Assembly (NCBI GenBank): GCA_035698665.1
Contig: DASSBN010000038.1
Coordinates: 1 to 20,780 of the forward strand
Length of the DNA stretch: 20,780 bases
Reading direction: 5' to 3'
From: DATEOR01 sp035698665
GTDB lineage: Bacteria; Actinomycetota; Thermoleophilia; Gaiellales; Gaiellaceae
Position numbers and translations under genes: made by a program. Below the pieces are notes generated by a model. That model searched no databases, had not been told where the DNA came from, and worked only from the letters and a program-made list of their open reading frames with translations. Below, piece after piece: positions 6,161-13,640 of this stretch (within the stretch, counting starts at the first letter, position 1; each line of letters starts with the position of its first letter).

Positions 6161-6754
6161 CTAGAGGCGGGGAATGTCAGGCGTCAGGCGCCCGTCGGGG
6201 CCGAGACTGCCGTTCCAGTCCTTGAAGCGGTCGTCGAGCTCGTCGAGCTCGTAGCCGCGCTCGGCCAGGCGCACGGGCTGGCCGGACTCGAAGACGACGC
6301 GGTACTGGTACCACGAGATGTCCCAGCCGACCGTGACGACGACCTCCGGGTTCACCCCGGAGAGCGGCAGGAAGCTCACGCGCGCCTCGCCGAGGCTCTT
6401 GGCGATGCCGGCGATCGTCCGCCGGTAGGCGCTGTCGTTGATGAGCTCCGCTGCCTCGACCATGGCCTGCTCGACCGCTGAAAGGCGGCGTAACATCGGC
6501 TCGGGCATCACGTGCTCCGGCTCGATCTTGCGGTGCTGCTCGATGAGGCCGAGCCCGGGGAAGCGCCGCCGCCGGCGCGACGTGTCGGGCACGAGCGGCG
6601 TGGTCGGGCTCCCCTCCTTGATCCACCCGTGCTCGTCGGCCTGCTCGGTGCAGAGCGCGCAGACGTCGACCCAGTCCTCGCCTCCCGGCGTGAAGCGAAC
6701 CGAGCGCTCGCCCATGAGGAGCGTGCGGTGGCACACCGCACACTGGCGGTACAC
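6161..6754 (-). CDS. CxxC zinc-finger-like hypothetical protein
   Basis: 197-aa protein. The N terminus has two cysteine pairs, C5-x-x-C8 and C32-x-x-C35, spaced as in a treble-clef or zinc-ribbon finger. A basic R-R-R-R-R stretch near residue 76 follows, then a helical region (about 88-125), then an alpha/beta C-terminal part containing V-T-V-G-W-D-I-S-W-Y-Q-Y. I do not recognise the family beyond the finger. The GTG at 6754 is supported by GGAGG six bases upstream, in the 17-bp gap after the EF-G-like gene. This makes the two almost certainly co-transcribed. A role in translation or RNA handling next to EF-G is possible but inferred from position only. Confidence 0.85.
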   Translation of the reverse strand: MYRQCAVCHRTLLMGERSVRFTPGGEDWVDVCALCTEQADEHGWIKEGSPTTPLVPDTSRRRRRFPGLGLIEQHRKIEPEHVMPEPMLRRLSAVEQAMVEAAELINDSAYRRTIAGIAKSLGEARVSFLPLSGVNPEVVVTVGWDISWYQYRVVFESGQPVRLAERGYELDELDDRFKDWNGSLGPDGRLTPDIPRL

Positions 6755-6771
6755 GTCCTGCCTCCGGACGA

Positions 6772-8826
6772 TCAGGATGCCTTCGCCTCCTCGCGCTCTT
6801 TCTGAGCGGTTTCGACGATCTTTTGCGCGATGTGCGTGGGCACTTCCTCGTAACGGAGGAAGCTGAGCGCGTAGTCGCCGCGGCCGCCGGTGAGCGATGT
6901 GAGCGACTGCGAGTATGTCAGCACCTCGGCCATCGGGACCTCGGCCTTGATGGTCGTCATGCCGCCGCGCGGCTCCATCCCGTGCAGCCGGCCGCGGCGC
7001 GAGTTGAGGTCGCCGTTGACCGCGCCCACGGCGTCGTCCGGCACCGTTGCCTCGAGCGACATGATCGGCTCCAGGAGAACGGGATCCGCCTTCTCGTAGG
7101 CCGACTTGAACGCCATCGAGCCGGCGATCTTGAACGCCATCTCCGAGGAATCCACGTTGTGGTACGAGCCGTCCACGAGCACGACGCGAACACCCTGCAC
7201 CGGCGCGCCCGCAAGCTCGCCGCGCGCCATCGCCTCCTGGATGCCCTTGTCGACGGCCGGCCGGAACCCCTGCGGAATGACACCGCCGACGATTTTGTCC
7301 ACGAACTCGTAGCCCTCGTGGCCGGGAAGCGGCTCGAGGACGATGTGACAGTCGCCGAACTGGCCGCGGCCGCCCGTCTGCTTCTTGTAGCGGCCCTGCG
7401 CGCGGGATTCCTTGCGAATCGTCTCCAGATACGGGACGCGCGGCTGATGCAGGTCGACGTCCACGCTGAACCGGCGGTGCAACCGGTCGACCGCGACCTC
7501 GACGTGCATCTGCGAGAGCCCGGCCAGGAGCTGCTCGCCGGTCTGGTCGTCGCGCCGGAGCACGAGCGTGGGATCCTCCTCGGCGAGGCGGCGAAGCGCG
7601 GATGCCATCTTCTCTTCGTCGCCCTTCGCCTTGGGCGTGATCGCAAAGCTCATGACCGGCTGCGGAAATTCGAGCTGTGGCGCCTCGCTGCCGTCGTCCT
7701 TCTCGACTAGGAGGTCGCCGGTCATGACGTCCTTCAGCTTCGCGACGGCGCCGATGTCGCCGGTGGCGAGGCCGTCGGCGGGCGCGTGCTCCTTGCCCTG
7801 CAGGAGCAGCACCTGCCCGAACCGCTCCTTCCCCTTCGTGCGAGGGTTGACGAGATTCGAGTCGGAGCCGACCTGGCCCGAGATGACACGGAAGACGTTG
7901 ATGCGCCCGGCGAAGGGATCCGCGACGGTCTTGAAGACGAACGCCGCGGCGCCGTTCGCCTCGATGCCGAGGTCGAGCGGCTTCTTCGCAGGCGACGGCA
8001 CGCCCTCGACCAGCAGATCGAGGAGCCCGGTCGTGCCGAGGTTCTTCGTGGCCGAGCCGCAGAGAACCGGGAAGAGATCGTCGTTCGAGACGGCGTTCTT
8101 GAGCGCAGCCGCGAGCTCCTCGCCCGAGACCTCGCCCTCCTCGAGGTAGCGCTCCATGAGCGCCTCGTCGGTTTCGACGACGGCGTCCACGAGCTGCTCG
8201 CGGTAGGAGGCGGCCTGCGCCGCGATCCCCTCCGGGATGTCGACCGGGTCGCCCTCACGGCCGCCCTCCGGCGACATGTACGCACGCATGTGGAAGAGGT
8301 CGACGATGCCCTCGAGCTCATGCTCGTGGCCGATCGGGATCTGCACCGCGACGCATTTCTTCGAGAACTGCTCCCGCAGCTGCTCGAGCACCGTGAAGAA
8401 GTCGGCGCGCTCGCGGTCGAGCATGTTCACGAAGAGGACGCGCGAGAGCCCCAGTTGCTCGGAGCGGTCCCAGAGCCTCGTCGTCTGCACCTCGACGCCG
8501 TTGACGCCGTTGAGGACGAACAGGGCGCCCTCCACCACGCGAAGCGCGGCAATCGAGTCGGCCTGAAAGCCGGGGTCGCCGGGCGCGTCGATGAGATTCA
8601 GCTTGCGGTCCTGCCACTCCGCGTGGCAGACGGCCGCTGAGAGCGACATCTGCCGCTTCTGCTCGTCCTCGTCCCAGTCGGCGACCGTCGTCCCCTGCTC
8701 GACGGCGCCGAGCCGGTTGGTCGCGCCGGACTGAAAGAGCATGGCCTCGACGAGGGACGTCTTGCCCGTCCCCCGATGCCCGACCACGGCGACGTTACGG
8801 ATCTTCCCCGGTTCCGACAAAGCCAC
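6772..8826 (-). CDS. EF-G-like translation GTPase with degenerate G motifs (EF-G2 type)
   Basis: 684 residues with the domain order of elongation factor G. The P-loop is intact (G-H-R-G-T-G-K-T, residues 16-23). G3 reads D-A-P-G-D-P-G-F (80-87) instead of D-T-P-G-H-x-D-F, so the histidine that activates water is missing. G4 reads N-M-L-D (134-137) instead of N-K-x-D. Domains II to V follow, with the K-G-x-x-x-A-x-x-G-E-L-A domain IV region and an R-G-R-x-x-G-M region near the C terminus. Such second EF-G paralogs are widespread in actinobacteria; the mycobacterial one has been reported to bind GTP without ribosome-dependent GTPase activity. The start is GTG at 8826, or TTG at 8820; neither has a good ribosome binding site, and a TAGACT (8841-8836) close by could give a near-leaderless message. 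The CxxC gene follows in the same operon. Confidence 0.93.
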   Translation of the reverse strand: MALSEPGKIRNVAVVGHRGTGKTSLVEAMLFQSGATNRLGAVEQGTTVADWDEDEQKRQMSLSAAVCHAEWQDRKLNLIDAPGDPGFQADSIAALRVVEGALFVLNGVNGVEVQTTRLWDRSEQLGLSRVLFVNMLDRERADFFTVLEQLREQFSKKCVAVQIPIGHEHELEGIVDLFHMRAYMSPEGGREGDPVDIPEGIAAQAASYREQLVDAVVETDEALMERYLEEGEVSGEELAAALKNAVSNDDLFPVLCGSATKNLGTTGLLDLLVEGVPSPAKKPLDLGIEANGAAAFVFKTVADPFAGRINVFRVISGQVGSDSNLVNPRTKGKERFGQVLLLQGKEHAPADGLATGDIGAVAKLKDVMTGDLLVEKDDGSEAPQLEFPQPVMSFAITPKAKGDEEKMASALRRLAEEDPTLVLRRDDQTGEQLLAGLSQMHVEVAVDRLHRRFSVDVDLHQPRVPYLETIRKESRAQGRYKKQTGGRGQFGDCHIVLEPLPGHEGYEFVDKIVGGVIPQGFRPAVDKGIQEAMARGELAGAPVQGVRVVLVDGSYHNVDSSEMAFKIAGSMAFKSAYEKADPVLLEPIMSLEATVPDDAVGAVNGDLNSRRGRLHGMEPRGGMTTIKAEVPMAEVLTYSQSLTSLTGGRGDYALSFLRYEEVPTHIAQKIVETAQKEREEAKAS

Positions 8827-8876
8827 GGACGGTCGAGTCTAGCGGCTTGCGAAAGTAGGGGTGAGAAGATGCATTC

Positions 8877-9326
8877 ATGCGGTTTTCGCTGAGGAAGGCG
8901 ACTCCGGACGACGTGCCTGCGCTGGCCGACATCCACGTCCGCGCCAGGCGTGAGTGCATGCCGTACCTCCCTGACATCCACACGCCTGAGGACGTGCTCG
9001 CGTGGATCGGCGAGATCCTCCCGCAGCACGACGAGGTTTGGGTGGCGGAAGACGACGGCCAGGTCGTCGGCTTCTTCATGCTGAGCGACAACTTCCTCTA
9101 CCACCTCTACGTCTACCCCGATCTCCAGGGCCAGGGCGCGGGCAGCCTGCTCTTCGAGCGCGTGAAAGAGCTCTCGCCCGGGGGCTTTCGCCTGTGGGTC
9201 TTCCAGCAGAACACGCAGGCGCGGGCGTTCTACGAGCACCGCGGGATGCGCGTCGTCGAGCTGACGGACGGCTCCGGGAACGAGGAGCGCGAGCCGGACG
9301 CGCTCTACGAGTGGCTTCCCGCTTAG
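8877..9326 (+). CDS. GNAT-family N-acetyltransferase
   Basis: 149-aa enzyme with the GNAT fold, transferring an acetyl group from acetyl-CoA to an amine or protein N terminus. R-K-A-T-P-D-D-x-P-A-L-A-D-I forms the first strand and helix; the middle strand V-W-V-A-E-D-D-G-Q-V-V-G-F is followed by motif A, L-Y-V-Y-P-D-L-Q-G-Q-G-A-G, whose Q-x-x-G-x-G/A loop binds the CoA pyrophosphate. A-R-A-F-Y-E-H-R-G-M is the motif B helix. The substrate cannot be inferred. GAGAAG lies eight bases before the ATG at 8877. It is divergent from the EF-G-like gene by 50 bp, and its TAG overlaps the sigma factor stop (TTAG, 9323-9326), so the two converge with no terminator between them. Confidence 0.93.
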   Translation: MRFSLRKATPDDVPALADIHVRARRECMPYLPDIHTPEDVLAWIGEILPQHDEVWVAEDDGQVVGFFMLSDNFLYHLYVYPDLQGQGAGSLLFERVKELSPGGFRLWVFQQNTQARAFYEHRGMRVVELTDGSGNEEREPDALYEWLPA

Positions 9327-10111
9327 TCCTGGGCCTGGCGCGCCATGGACGACGAGAGCCGCGCCTTCAGGCGCAGGATCGCCTTCGTGTGCAGCTGCGA
9401 GACGCGCGACTCGGTGACGCCGAGGACCTCGCCGATCTCCCGCAGGGTCAGCTCCTCGTAGTAGTAGAGCGTGACGACGAGCTTCTCGCGCTCGGGCAGG
9501 CGTGAGATCGCCTCGCCGAGGGCCTCGCGCACCTCGGTGTGGGCCATCGCAGACTGCGGCTCGGCGGCCGTCGGATCCTCGATGGTGTCGATGAGTGCGA
9601 CCGCGTCGCCGCCCGAGCCCGGGCTCGCCCACAGCTCGTCCAGCGCGGCGATCGAGGAGCGCGAGATCTCGAGGAGCGAATCCTGGAACTCCTCCTCGGT
9701 GATGCCGAGCTTGGCGGCGATCTCCTCGTCCGTCGGCGCGCGCGTCAGGCGGGATTCGAGGTCGGCGATCGCCCGCTCGATGTCGCGGGCGCGGGCCCGC
9801 ACCGAGCGCGGCACCCAGTCCATCGAGCGCAGCTCGTCGATGATCGAGCCCTTGATCCGCGCGATCGCGTAGGTCTCGAACTTGATGTCCCGGTCGGGAT
9901 CGAACCGCTCGATCGCCCCGATGAGTCCGAGGAGCCCGTACGAGACGAGATCGCCCTCCTCCACGTGCGCGGGCAGGCCGCTCCCGAGCCGGCCGGCGAC
10001 GTACTTGACGAGCGGCGCGTACGTGAGGATCAGCCGGTCGCGCAACGCACGGTCGTTCGTGCGCTTGAACTCCTGCCAGAGAACGCGGGTATCGGTCGCC
10101 TGGTCGGCCAT
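9323..10111 (-). CDS. RNA polymerase sigma factor, FliA/WhiG family
   Basis: 262-aa group 3 sigma factor directing RNA polymerase to alternative promoters. Region 2 is clear: L-I-L-T-Y-A-P-L-V-K-Y-V-A, then E-E-G-D-L-V-S-Y-G-L-L-G-L-I, D-x-x-I-K-F-E-T-Y-A-I-A-R-I-K-G-S-I-I-D-E-L-R and the D-W-V-P-R-S-V-R motif typical of FliA/WhiG. Region 3 has P-T-D-E-E-I-A-A-K-L-G-I, and region 4 the helix-turn-helix L-R-E-I-G-E-V-L-G-V-T-E-S-R-V-S-Q-L. No flagellar or sporulation genes are nearby. The ATG at 10111 is preferred to upstream in-frame starts because residue 1 then precedes the sigma fold directly. The 54-aa membrane-protein gene ends 22 bp upstream and is probably co-transcribed. Confidence 0.95.
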   Translation of the reverse strand: MADQATDTRVLWQEFKRTNDRALRDRLILTYAPLVKYVAGRLGSGLPAHVEEGDLVSYGLLGLIGAIERFDPDRDIKFETYAIARIKGSIIDELRSMDWVPRSVRARARDIERAIADLESRLTRAPTDEEIAAKLGITEEEFQDSLLEISRSSIAALDELWASPGSGGDAVALIDTIEDPTAAEPQSAMAHTEVREALGEAISRLPEREKLVVTLYYYEELTLREIGEVLGVTESRVSQLHTKAILRLKARLSSSMARQAQD

Positions 10112-10133
10112 CTCGAGCGAAAGAATACGGTGC

Positions 10134-10298
10134 CTAGCGGAACGCCCTGTAGGCAAGCTCGCCCATCCACACGGCGAGCGCGGCGGCGGCGACTGCAATC
10201 ACCCACGCTCCCCCGCCCGCGGTTGCCGCAAAGATCGCGATCGCCGCGAAGCCCACGGCCAGGACGAGGAAGAGGACGGCGAGGGGTCTCCGTCGCAC
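10134..10298 (-). CDS. Small two-helix membrane protein, 54 aa, upstream of the sigma factor
   Basis: The GTG at 10298 opens a frame of 54 residues ending at TAG (10136-10134). It begins with three arginines after the start, then a hydrophobic span (L-A-V-L-F-L-V-L-A-V-G-F-A-A-I-A-I-F-A-A), a glycine-rich turn, a second hydrophobic span (W-V-I-A-V-A-A-A-A-L-A-V-W), and ends M-G-E-L-A-Y-R-A-F-R. This is a two-helix inner-membrane hairpin with charged ends. No homologous family comes to mind. It lies 22 bp before the sigma factor start on the same strand, so they probably share a transcript. The start lacks a strong ribosome binding site and is near the opposite-strand tRNA-Trp. An anti-sigma or sensor role is conceivable but only positional. 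Confidence 0.75.
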   Translation of the reverse strand: MRRRPLAVLFLVLAVGFAAIAIFAATAGGGAWVIAVAAAALAVWMGELAYRAFR

Positions 10299-10320
10299 CC
10301 CGGTATCATGCGCTGCGCCG

Positions 10321-10393
10321 AGGGCCGTAGCTCAATTGGCAGAGCACCGGTCTCCAAAACCGGGGGTTGTAGGTTCGAGTCCTACCGGCCCTG
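10321..10393 (+). tRNA. tRNA-Trp (CCA anticodon)
   Basis: A full 73-nt cloverleaf: AGGGCCG pairs with CGGCCCT as the acceptor stem, with a G discriminator at 10393 as usual for tryptophan tRNA. The anticodon stem CCGGT/ACCGG encloses CTCCAAA, giving anticodon CCA. The T arm carries GGTTCGAGTCC. The 3' CCA tail is not encoded. TATCAT at 10303-10308 is a plausible -10 box; no clear -35 is seen. The secE-nusG genes that commonly follow tRNA-Trp in bacteria are not here. Confidence 0.97.
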
Positions 10394-10436
10394 TGAGAGA
10401 GGGGCCCTGCAAAGGTGCGGCTTCTGCGCGCTTCAG

Positions 10437-10466
10437 AGGGCCACCGGTGGTGACACCGGCGGCCCT
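10437..10466. terminator. Bidirectional hairpin between tRNA-Trp and the GlsB/YeaQ-like gene
   Basis: A 13-base arm (10437-10449) pairs with 10454-10466 with a single A-C mismatch and a GTGA loop. It sits between converging units: tRNA-Trp on the plus strand and the GlsB/YeaQ-type gene (stop at 10478) on the minus strand. T-runs are short, so it may act as an intrinsic terminator of moderate strength in both directions. Confidence 0.65.
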
Positions 10467-10477
10467 CCCGGTCTTCC

Positions 10478-10756
10478 TCAGTAGGCAGTTCGTCTGCGAT
10501 CGCGACCGACGAATGCCCGGTAGATGAGGAGCAGGACGACCGCGCCGATGATGGCGGCGATCCAGGTGCTCCAGTCGAAGAACTCGTCGATCGGGTCGCC
10601 GAAACCGATCGCCTGCGCGATGAATCCGGCGATGAGCGCTCCGGCGATCCCGATGAGCGGCGTGATGATGATGCCGCCCGGGTCGTCGCCAGGGAGAATC
10701 GCCTTCGCGATCACACCCGCGAGCGCGCCCAGAATGATCCAACCAATGATCCCCAT
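10478..10756 (-). CDS. GlsB/YeaQ/YmgE-family stress membrane protein
   Basis: 92-aa integral membrane protein of the GlsB/YeaQ/YmgE (transglycosylase-associated) family, which is stress-induced in many bacteria. Three hydrophobic spans are visible: residues about 1-20 (G-W-I-I-L-G-A-L-A-G-V-I-A-K), 28-50 (G-G-I-I-I-T-P-L-I-G-I-A-G-A-L-I-A-G-F-I-A) and 63-82, the second beginning just after the P-G-D-D-P-G-G turn typical of the family. The biochemical role is not settled. The ATG at 10756 is chosen because GAGG lies five bases upstream; a GTG two codons earlier (10762) with GGAG is also possible. A SigB/SigF-like promoter motif lies about 40 bp upstream of the start (10796-10820), matching the stress connection. 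Confidence 0.92.
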   Translation of the reverse strand: MGIIGWIILGALAGVIAKAILPGDDPGGIIITPLIGIAGALIAGFIAQAIGFGDPIDEFFDWSTWIAAIIGAVVLLLIYRAFVGRDRRRTAY

Positions 10757-10795
10757 GTTCACCTCGTCTCCCTCACAATCGCTTTCCGAGGCCTG

Positions 10796-10820
10796 TTGCC
10801 CGAGAGCCGGCGTTCCAAAC
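10796..10820 (-). promoter_or_regulatory. SigB/SigF-like promoter upstream of the GlsB/YeaQ-family gene
   Basis: On the minus strand GTTT (10820-10817) is followed after exactly 15 bases by GGGCAA (10801-10796), one base from GGGTAA. A transcript from here would have a leader of roughly 33 nt carrying the ribosome binding site. The spacing equals that of the motifs at 16503 and 18196. Confidence 0.55.
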
Positions 10821-10854
10821 GCCTCTGGGCGGCGAAAAGACGGTGTTAGCGCGG

Positions 10855-11511
10855 CTAGCCGACGAGCTCTTTGAATCCGGGCTCGTCGCGAATCGGGTCG
10901 AAGTCCGAGTCCTTCGCGGCGAGCTCACGGAAGTCGGGCCACGCATCGATCGCTCGGCGCAGGTGCTCGATCGCATCGTCCGGGCGGCCGGCGAGGCTCT
11001 CGCAACAGGCGAGGTTGTAGAGCGGCGCGACGTATTCGGGGTGCTCGTCCACGATCGCGCGCGCCCGGTCGGCCGCCTCCGCGTACTGGCCGGCCTCGTA
11101 GAGCGGGTTCACCTGCGCCCAGACCTCCCAGCCCACAGGCACGTAGGCCTTCCCCAGCGTGGCGCCCATGGCGAGGATCGTCGTCCCCGCCTCCTCCGCG
11201 AAGGCCGTCCTCTTCACGCCCGGCTGGACGTGGACGAAGGTGCCGGCAGGCGCGTCGACGGACTCTCCGTCGAGCTCGAAGCGCGCGCGCCCTTCCTGGA
11301 CGAAGTAGAGCTCCTCCTGCTGGCCTTCGGCGTCGGCCTCGACGTCCGCCTCGTCGTGCTCGTTGATGATCCGGTCGCCGGCCTCCCGCCCCGTCCAGGC
11401 GTTGATGCCGAATGACCTGATGCCGAGGTGGTGCCGCACAGGACGCCACGGAGCGCGCCCGTCGGTGACTTCTTCGATCTCCTCGAGATGAACTGCCGTG
11501 AACCCGCCCAC
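10855..11511 (-). CDS. Cupin-domain protein with C-terminal TPR-like repeats
   Basis: 218 residues from the GTG at 11511. Residues about 50-118 form a cupin barrel: E-E-L-Y-F-V-Q-E-G-R-A-R-F-E-L-D-G-E, then D-A-P-A-G-T-F-V-H-V-x-P-G-V-K-R, with an N-x-H-D-E just ahead that may supply metal ligands. Residues about 131-200 contain two TPR-like helix pairs (Y-E-A-G-Q-Y-A-E-A-A-D-R-A and Y-N-L-A-C-C-E-S-L-A-G-R-x-D-D-A-I-E-H-L-R-R-A-I). Cupin-TPR proteins of this size are common in actinobacteria without a proven activity; ligand binding or regulation is a guess. The frame is open to 11580, but that would run into the divergent gene. No strong ribosome binding site is seen at 11511. Confidence 0.88.
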   Translation of the reverse strand: MGGFTAVHLEEIEEVTDGRAPWRPVRHHLGIRSFGINAWTGREAGDRIINEHDEADVEADAEGQQEELYFVQEGRARFELDGESVDAPAGTFVHVQPGVKRTAFAEEAGTTILAMGATLGKAYVPVGWEVWAQVNPLYEAGQYAEAADRARAIVDEHPEYVAPLYNLACCESLAGRPDDAIEHLRRAIDAWPDFRELAAKDSDFDPIRDEPGFKELVG

Positions 11512-11531
11512 GAAGCTGGACGCTAGCGGGT

Positions 11532-11560
11532 TTGACGCTTCGCCGTGTGAGTCGTACGAT
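11532..11560 (+). promoter_or_regulatory. Housekeeping-type promoter for the Asp-box protein gene
   Basis: TTGACG (11532-11537) and TACGAT (11555-11560) are separated by exactly 17 bases, close to the sigma-70 consensus. The expected start site near 11567 lies only about five bases before the ATG at 11572, so the message may be leaderless or nearly so; accordingly no good ribosome binding site precedes that ATG. Confidence 0.7.
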
Positions 11561-11571
11561 CGGCGTCCGGG

Positions 11572-13107
11572 ATGAACCATCGCTTTGTCATTGCGGGACT
11601 AGGGGTCGTCTTGGCGATCCTCTTGGCCGTCGTGCTGCGCCCGAATCGATCTGATGAGGGGACGCGCGCAGCCGAGCCGGCCGCGAACGTCGACGCCGGG
11701 GAGAGCGCCGAGCCGGGCGAGTCCGAAGAGGAGGTCGAAAGCGAAGAAGGTCGCGGCGGCGCCCATGAGGCCCAGGAGGAGACCGAGGTCACCGAGCAGC
11801 GCCTCGAGGCCCTTGCCGAGGCCAAGGCGAACGGCAAGTTCGGCCAGCACGTTGCCGCCACCACCGCCCCTGCGACCGGCTGGGTCGGATCCCGGGTGCT
11901 GAGCTCGACCTTCGACGACTGGGAGCCCGCAGTCGCCACCGACCCGAACGCGCCCTACGTCTACCTGCTGACGACGCGGTACGGGACCCGAGACTGCGGG
12001 AGCCATTGCCCCACTCCCTTCATCCCGATCACCATCTCGAGCGATGGCGGTGCGACATGGAGTCCGCAGGTCCCGATCTGCGAGTGCGACCGGTCGAAGG
12101 CGCAGTACGACCCGACCATCGAGGTCGTCCCCAACACCGGCGCCGTCTACTCCGTCTTCCTCAACTGGGACCGACACAACGGGTTCTCGACGGTCTTCAC
12201 GAAGTCGACCGACCACGGGAAGACGTGGAGCGAGCCCGTCCATGTGTACGGCAACGTCTCCTGGACGGACAAGCCGGAGGTCACCATGAGCCCCTCCGGG
12301 AAGCATGTCTACGTCTCCTGGAACGGGCCCCAGGGCGGCGACCTCTACGTCGGCATCTCACACGACTTCGGCGAGACGTGGACGCAGAAAAAGCTCTCCG
12401 ACGACAAGCGCTACTACTACGCCTACGACGCCCGCGTCACGAGCGACGGGACGGTCATCTTCTCGGAGTCCAGCATCGTCTACTCCGGCCTCACGAACGT
12501 GAACGGCGAGGTCTGGCACCACGCGGTCATCTCCCGGGACAAGGGTCAGACGTGGGAGAACGTGATCGTCGCGAAGGTGCCGCTCGGCGAGAACTGCATC
12601 GCCGACGGGTGTGGCCCCGACTTCTACACCGGCCAGACCTCCGTCGTCGAGGACGCGGCCGGCCACCTCGTCTTCGCCTACGAGGGGCCGACCACGGACG
12701 GAGGCCCCCAGCGCGTGTACGTGGCGACGACCTCGAACGGTGGCCGGACCTGGAGCGCCGGCACCCCGCTCTCGCTCTCCGGCGAAAACGCGACGCAGCC
12801 ACGGCTCGCTTCGTCGGGCGGAGGGAACGTACGGATCTGGTACATGCAGACCACGGGTCACGACCCCGACGCATGGAACGTCTGGTACCGCAGCTCCTCC
12901 AACGGCGGCTCGACCTGGTCATCGCCCGTGAAGATCAGCGACGCACCGGAAGGCGCCGCCGGGTACATCGGCGAGAACGGGTTCGACGAGATCTACGGCG
13001 ATTACGGCGAGATCGCCGTGACGAACACCGGCAAGACCATCGCCACGTGGGGTGAGGGCTTCAGCTACACGGGCCCCGGCGGCACCTGGTTCAACATCCA
13101 GGACTAG
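11572..13107 (+). CDS. Exported Asp-box (BNR) beta-propeller protein, sialidase-like fold
   Basis: 511 residues. An uncleaved or weakly cleaved N-terminal hydrophobic segment (residues 4-22) precedes a long acidic, glutamate-rich linker (about 25-85) that would hold the domain away from the membrane. From about residue 105 six Asp boxes of the S-x-D/N-x-G-x-T-W type occur at 156, 212, 263, 321, 387 and 442, spaced 51-66 residues apart, as in a six-bladed propeller of the sialidase/BNR superfamily. Cysteine pairs C142/C146 and C342/C347 fit an extracytoplasmic location. I cannot place the arginine triad or nucleophile of true sialidases, so glycosidase activity is unproven; glycan or polymer binding is as likely. 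The ATG at 11572 follows the promoter at 11532-11560. Confidence 0.9.
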   Translation: MNHRFVIAGLGVVLAILLAVVLRPNRSDEGTRAAEPAANVDAGESAEPGESEEEVESEEGRGGAHEAQEETEVTEQRLEALAEAKANGKFGQHVAATTAPATGWVGSRVLSSTFDDWEPAVATDPNAPYVYLLTTRYGTRDCGSHCPTPFIPITISSDGGATWSPQVPICECDRSKAQYDPTIEVVPNTGAVYSVFLNWDRHNGFSTVFTKSTDHGKTWSEPVHVYGNVSWTDKPEVTMSPSGKHVYVSWNGPQGGDLYVGISHDFGETWTQKKLSDDKRYYYAYDARVTSDGTVIFSESSIVYSGLTNVNGEVWHHAVISRDKGQTWENVIVAKVPLGENCIADGCGPDFYTGQTSVVEDAAGHLVFAYEGPTTDGGPQRVYVATTSNGGRTWSAGTPLSLSGENATQPRLASSGGGNVRIWYMQTTGHDPDAWNVWYRSSSNGGSTWSSPVKISDAPEGAAGYIGENGFDEIYGDYGEIAVTNTGKTIATWGEGFSYTGPGGTWFNIQD

Positions 13108-13217
13108 CCGCCTTCCGAATCTTCACCCTGCGCTTCTGAACGCTTACCGCGCCCTGGGCCGAACGGCACCGGCCGCTGCGTAGAACTGAGGAGTCAACCG
13201 AACGAGGGAGGCTCGTC

Positions 13218-13607
13218 ATGTGGAAGCTCATCAGCATCGTCGGCGTCCTGCTCGCCGCCGCGGCACTCGCAAGCGCATCGTCCGCGCCCGCGAGCGGAGG
13301 CGGCGTCGAGGTGATCAAGCGCGGATCCTGCTCCGCGTCTGCGACGTGGAAGCTCAAGGCCAAGCACGACGACGGTCTGATCGAGACAGAGTTCGAAGTG
13401 GATCAGAACATCGTCGGCCGCCGGTGGAAGGTCGTCATCCGCCAGAACGGGGTGAAGCGCTTCGAAGGCATCCGCCGGACGAAAGCGCCGAGCGGCTCTT
13501 TCGAGGTGAGCCGCCTGCTCGACGACAAGCCCGGAAGCGATCACATCGTCGGCAAGGCGACCGCGCTCGCGACCGGCCAGACGTGCAGGGGCGAGCTCAA
13601 CATCTAG
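13218..13607 (+). CDS. Small secreted two-cysteine protein, 129 aa
   Basis: No recognised family. A Sec signal peptide is plain: M-W-K, then a hydrophobic core (residues 4-19) and small residues up to about 25. The mature part is about 100 residues, rich in beta-type segments (A-T-W-K-L-K-A-K-H, W-K-V-V-I-R-Q-N-G) and contains just two cysteines, C38 and C123, one near each end, which could form a disulfide closing a beta-sandwich. GGGAGG sits just before the ATG, within a leader closely resembling that of the next gene. A GC hairpin follows the stop. The 110-bp gap upstream after the propeller gene holds no clear promoter, so co-transcription with it is possible. Confidence 0.85.
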   Translation: MWKLISIVGVLLAAAALASASSAPASGGGVEVIKRGSCSASATWKLKAKHDDGLIETEFEVDQNIVGRRWKVVIRQNGVKRFEGIRRTKAPSGSFEVSRLLDDKPGSDHIVGKATALATGQTCRGELNI

Positions 13608-13620
13608 AACGAGTGGACGC

Positions 13621-13640
13621 GGGGCGGCTCCGGCCGCCCC
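13621..13640 (+). terminator. GC-rich hairpin after the small secreted protein gene
   Basis: GGGGCGGC (13621-13628) and GCCGCCCC (13633-13640) form a perfect 8-bp stem with a TCCG tetraloop, 13 bases after the stop. Only GTT follows, not a T-run, so it is a weak intrinsic terminator or an RNA-stabilising stem. Confidence 0.6.

Noticed and set aside
6823..7710. 295-codon plus-strand frame opposite the EF-G-like gene
   Set aside because: Antisense shadow; repeated H-x-R-V-x and V-D patterns arise from complementary GC-ending codons.
12006..13055. 349-codon plus-strand frame within the Asp-box propeller gene
   Set aside because: Alternative frame of a gene with six clear Asp boxes; arginine-rich with no motif.
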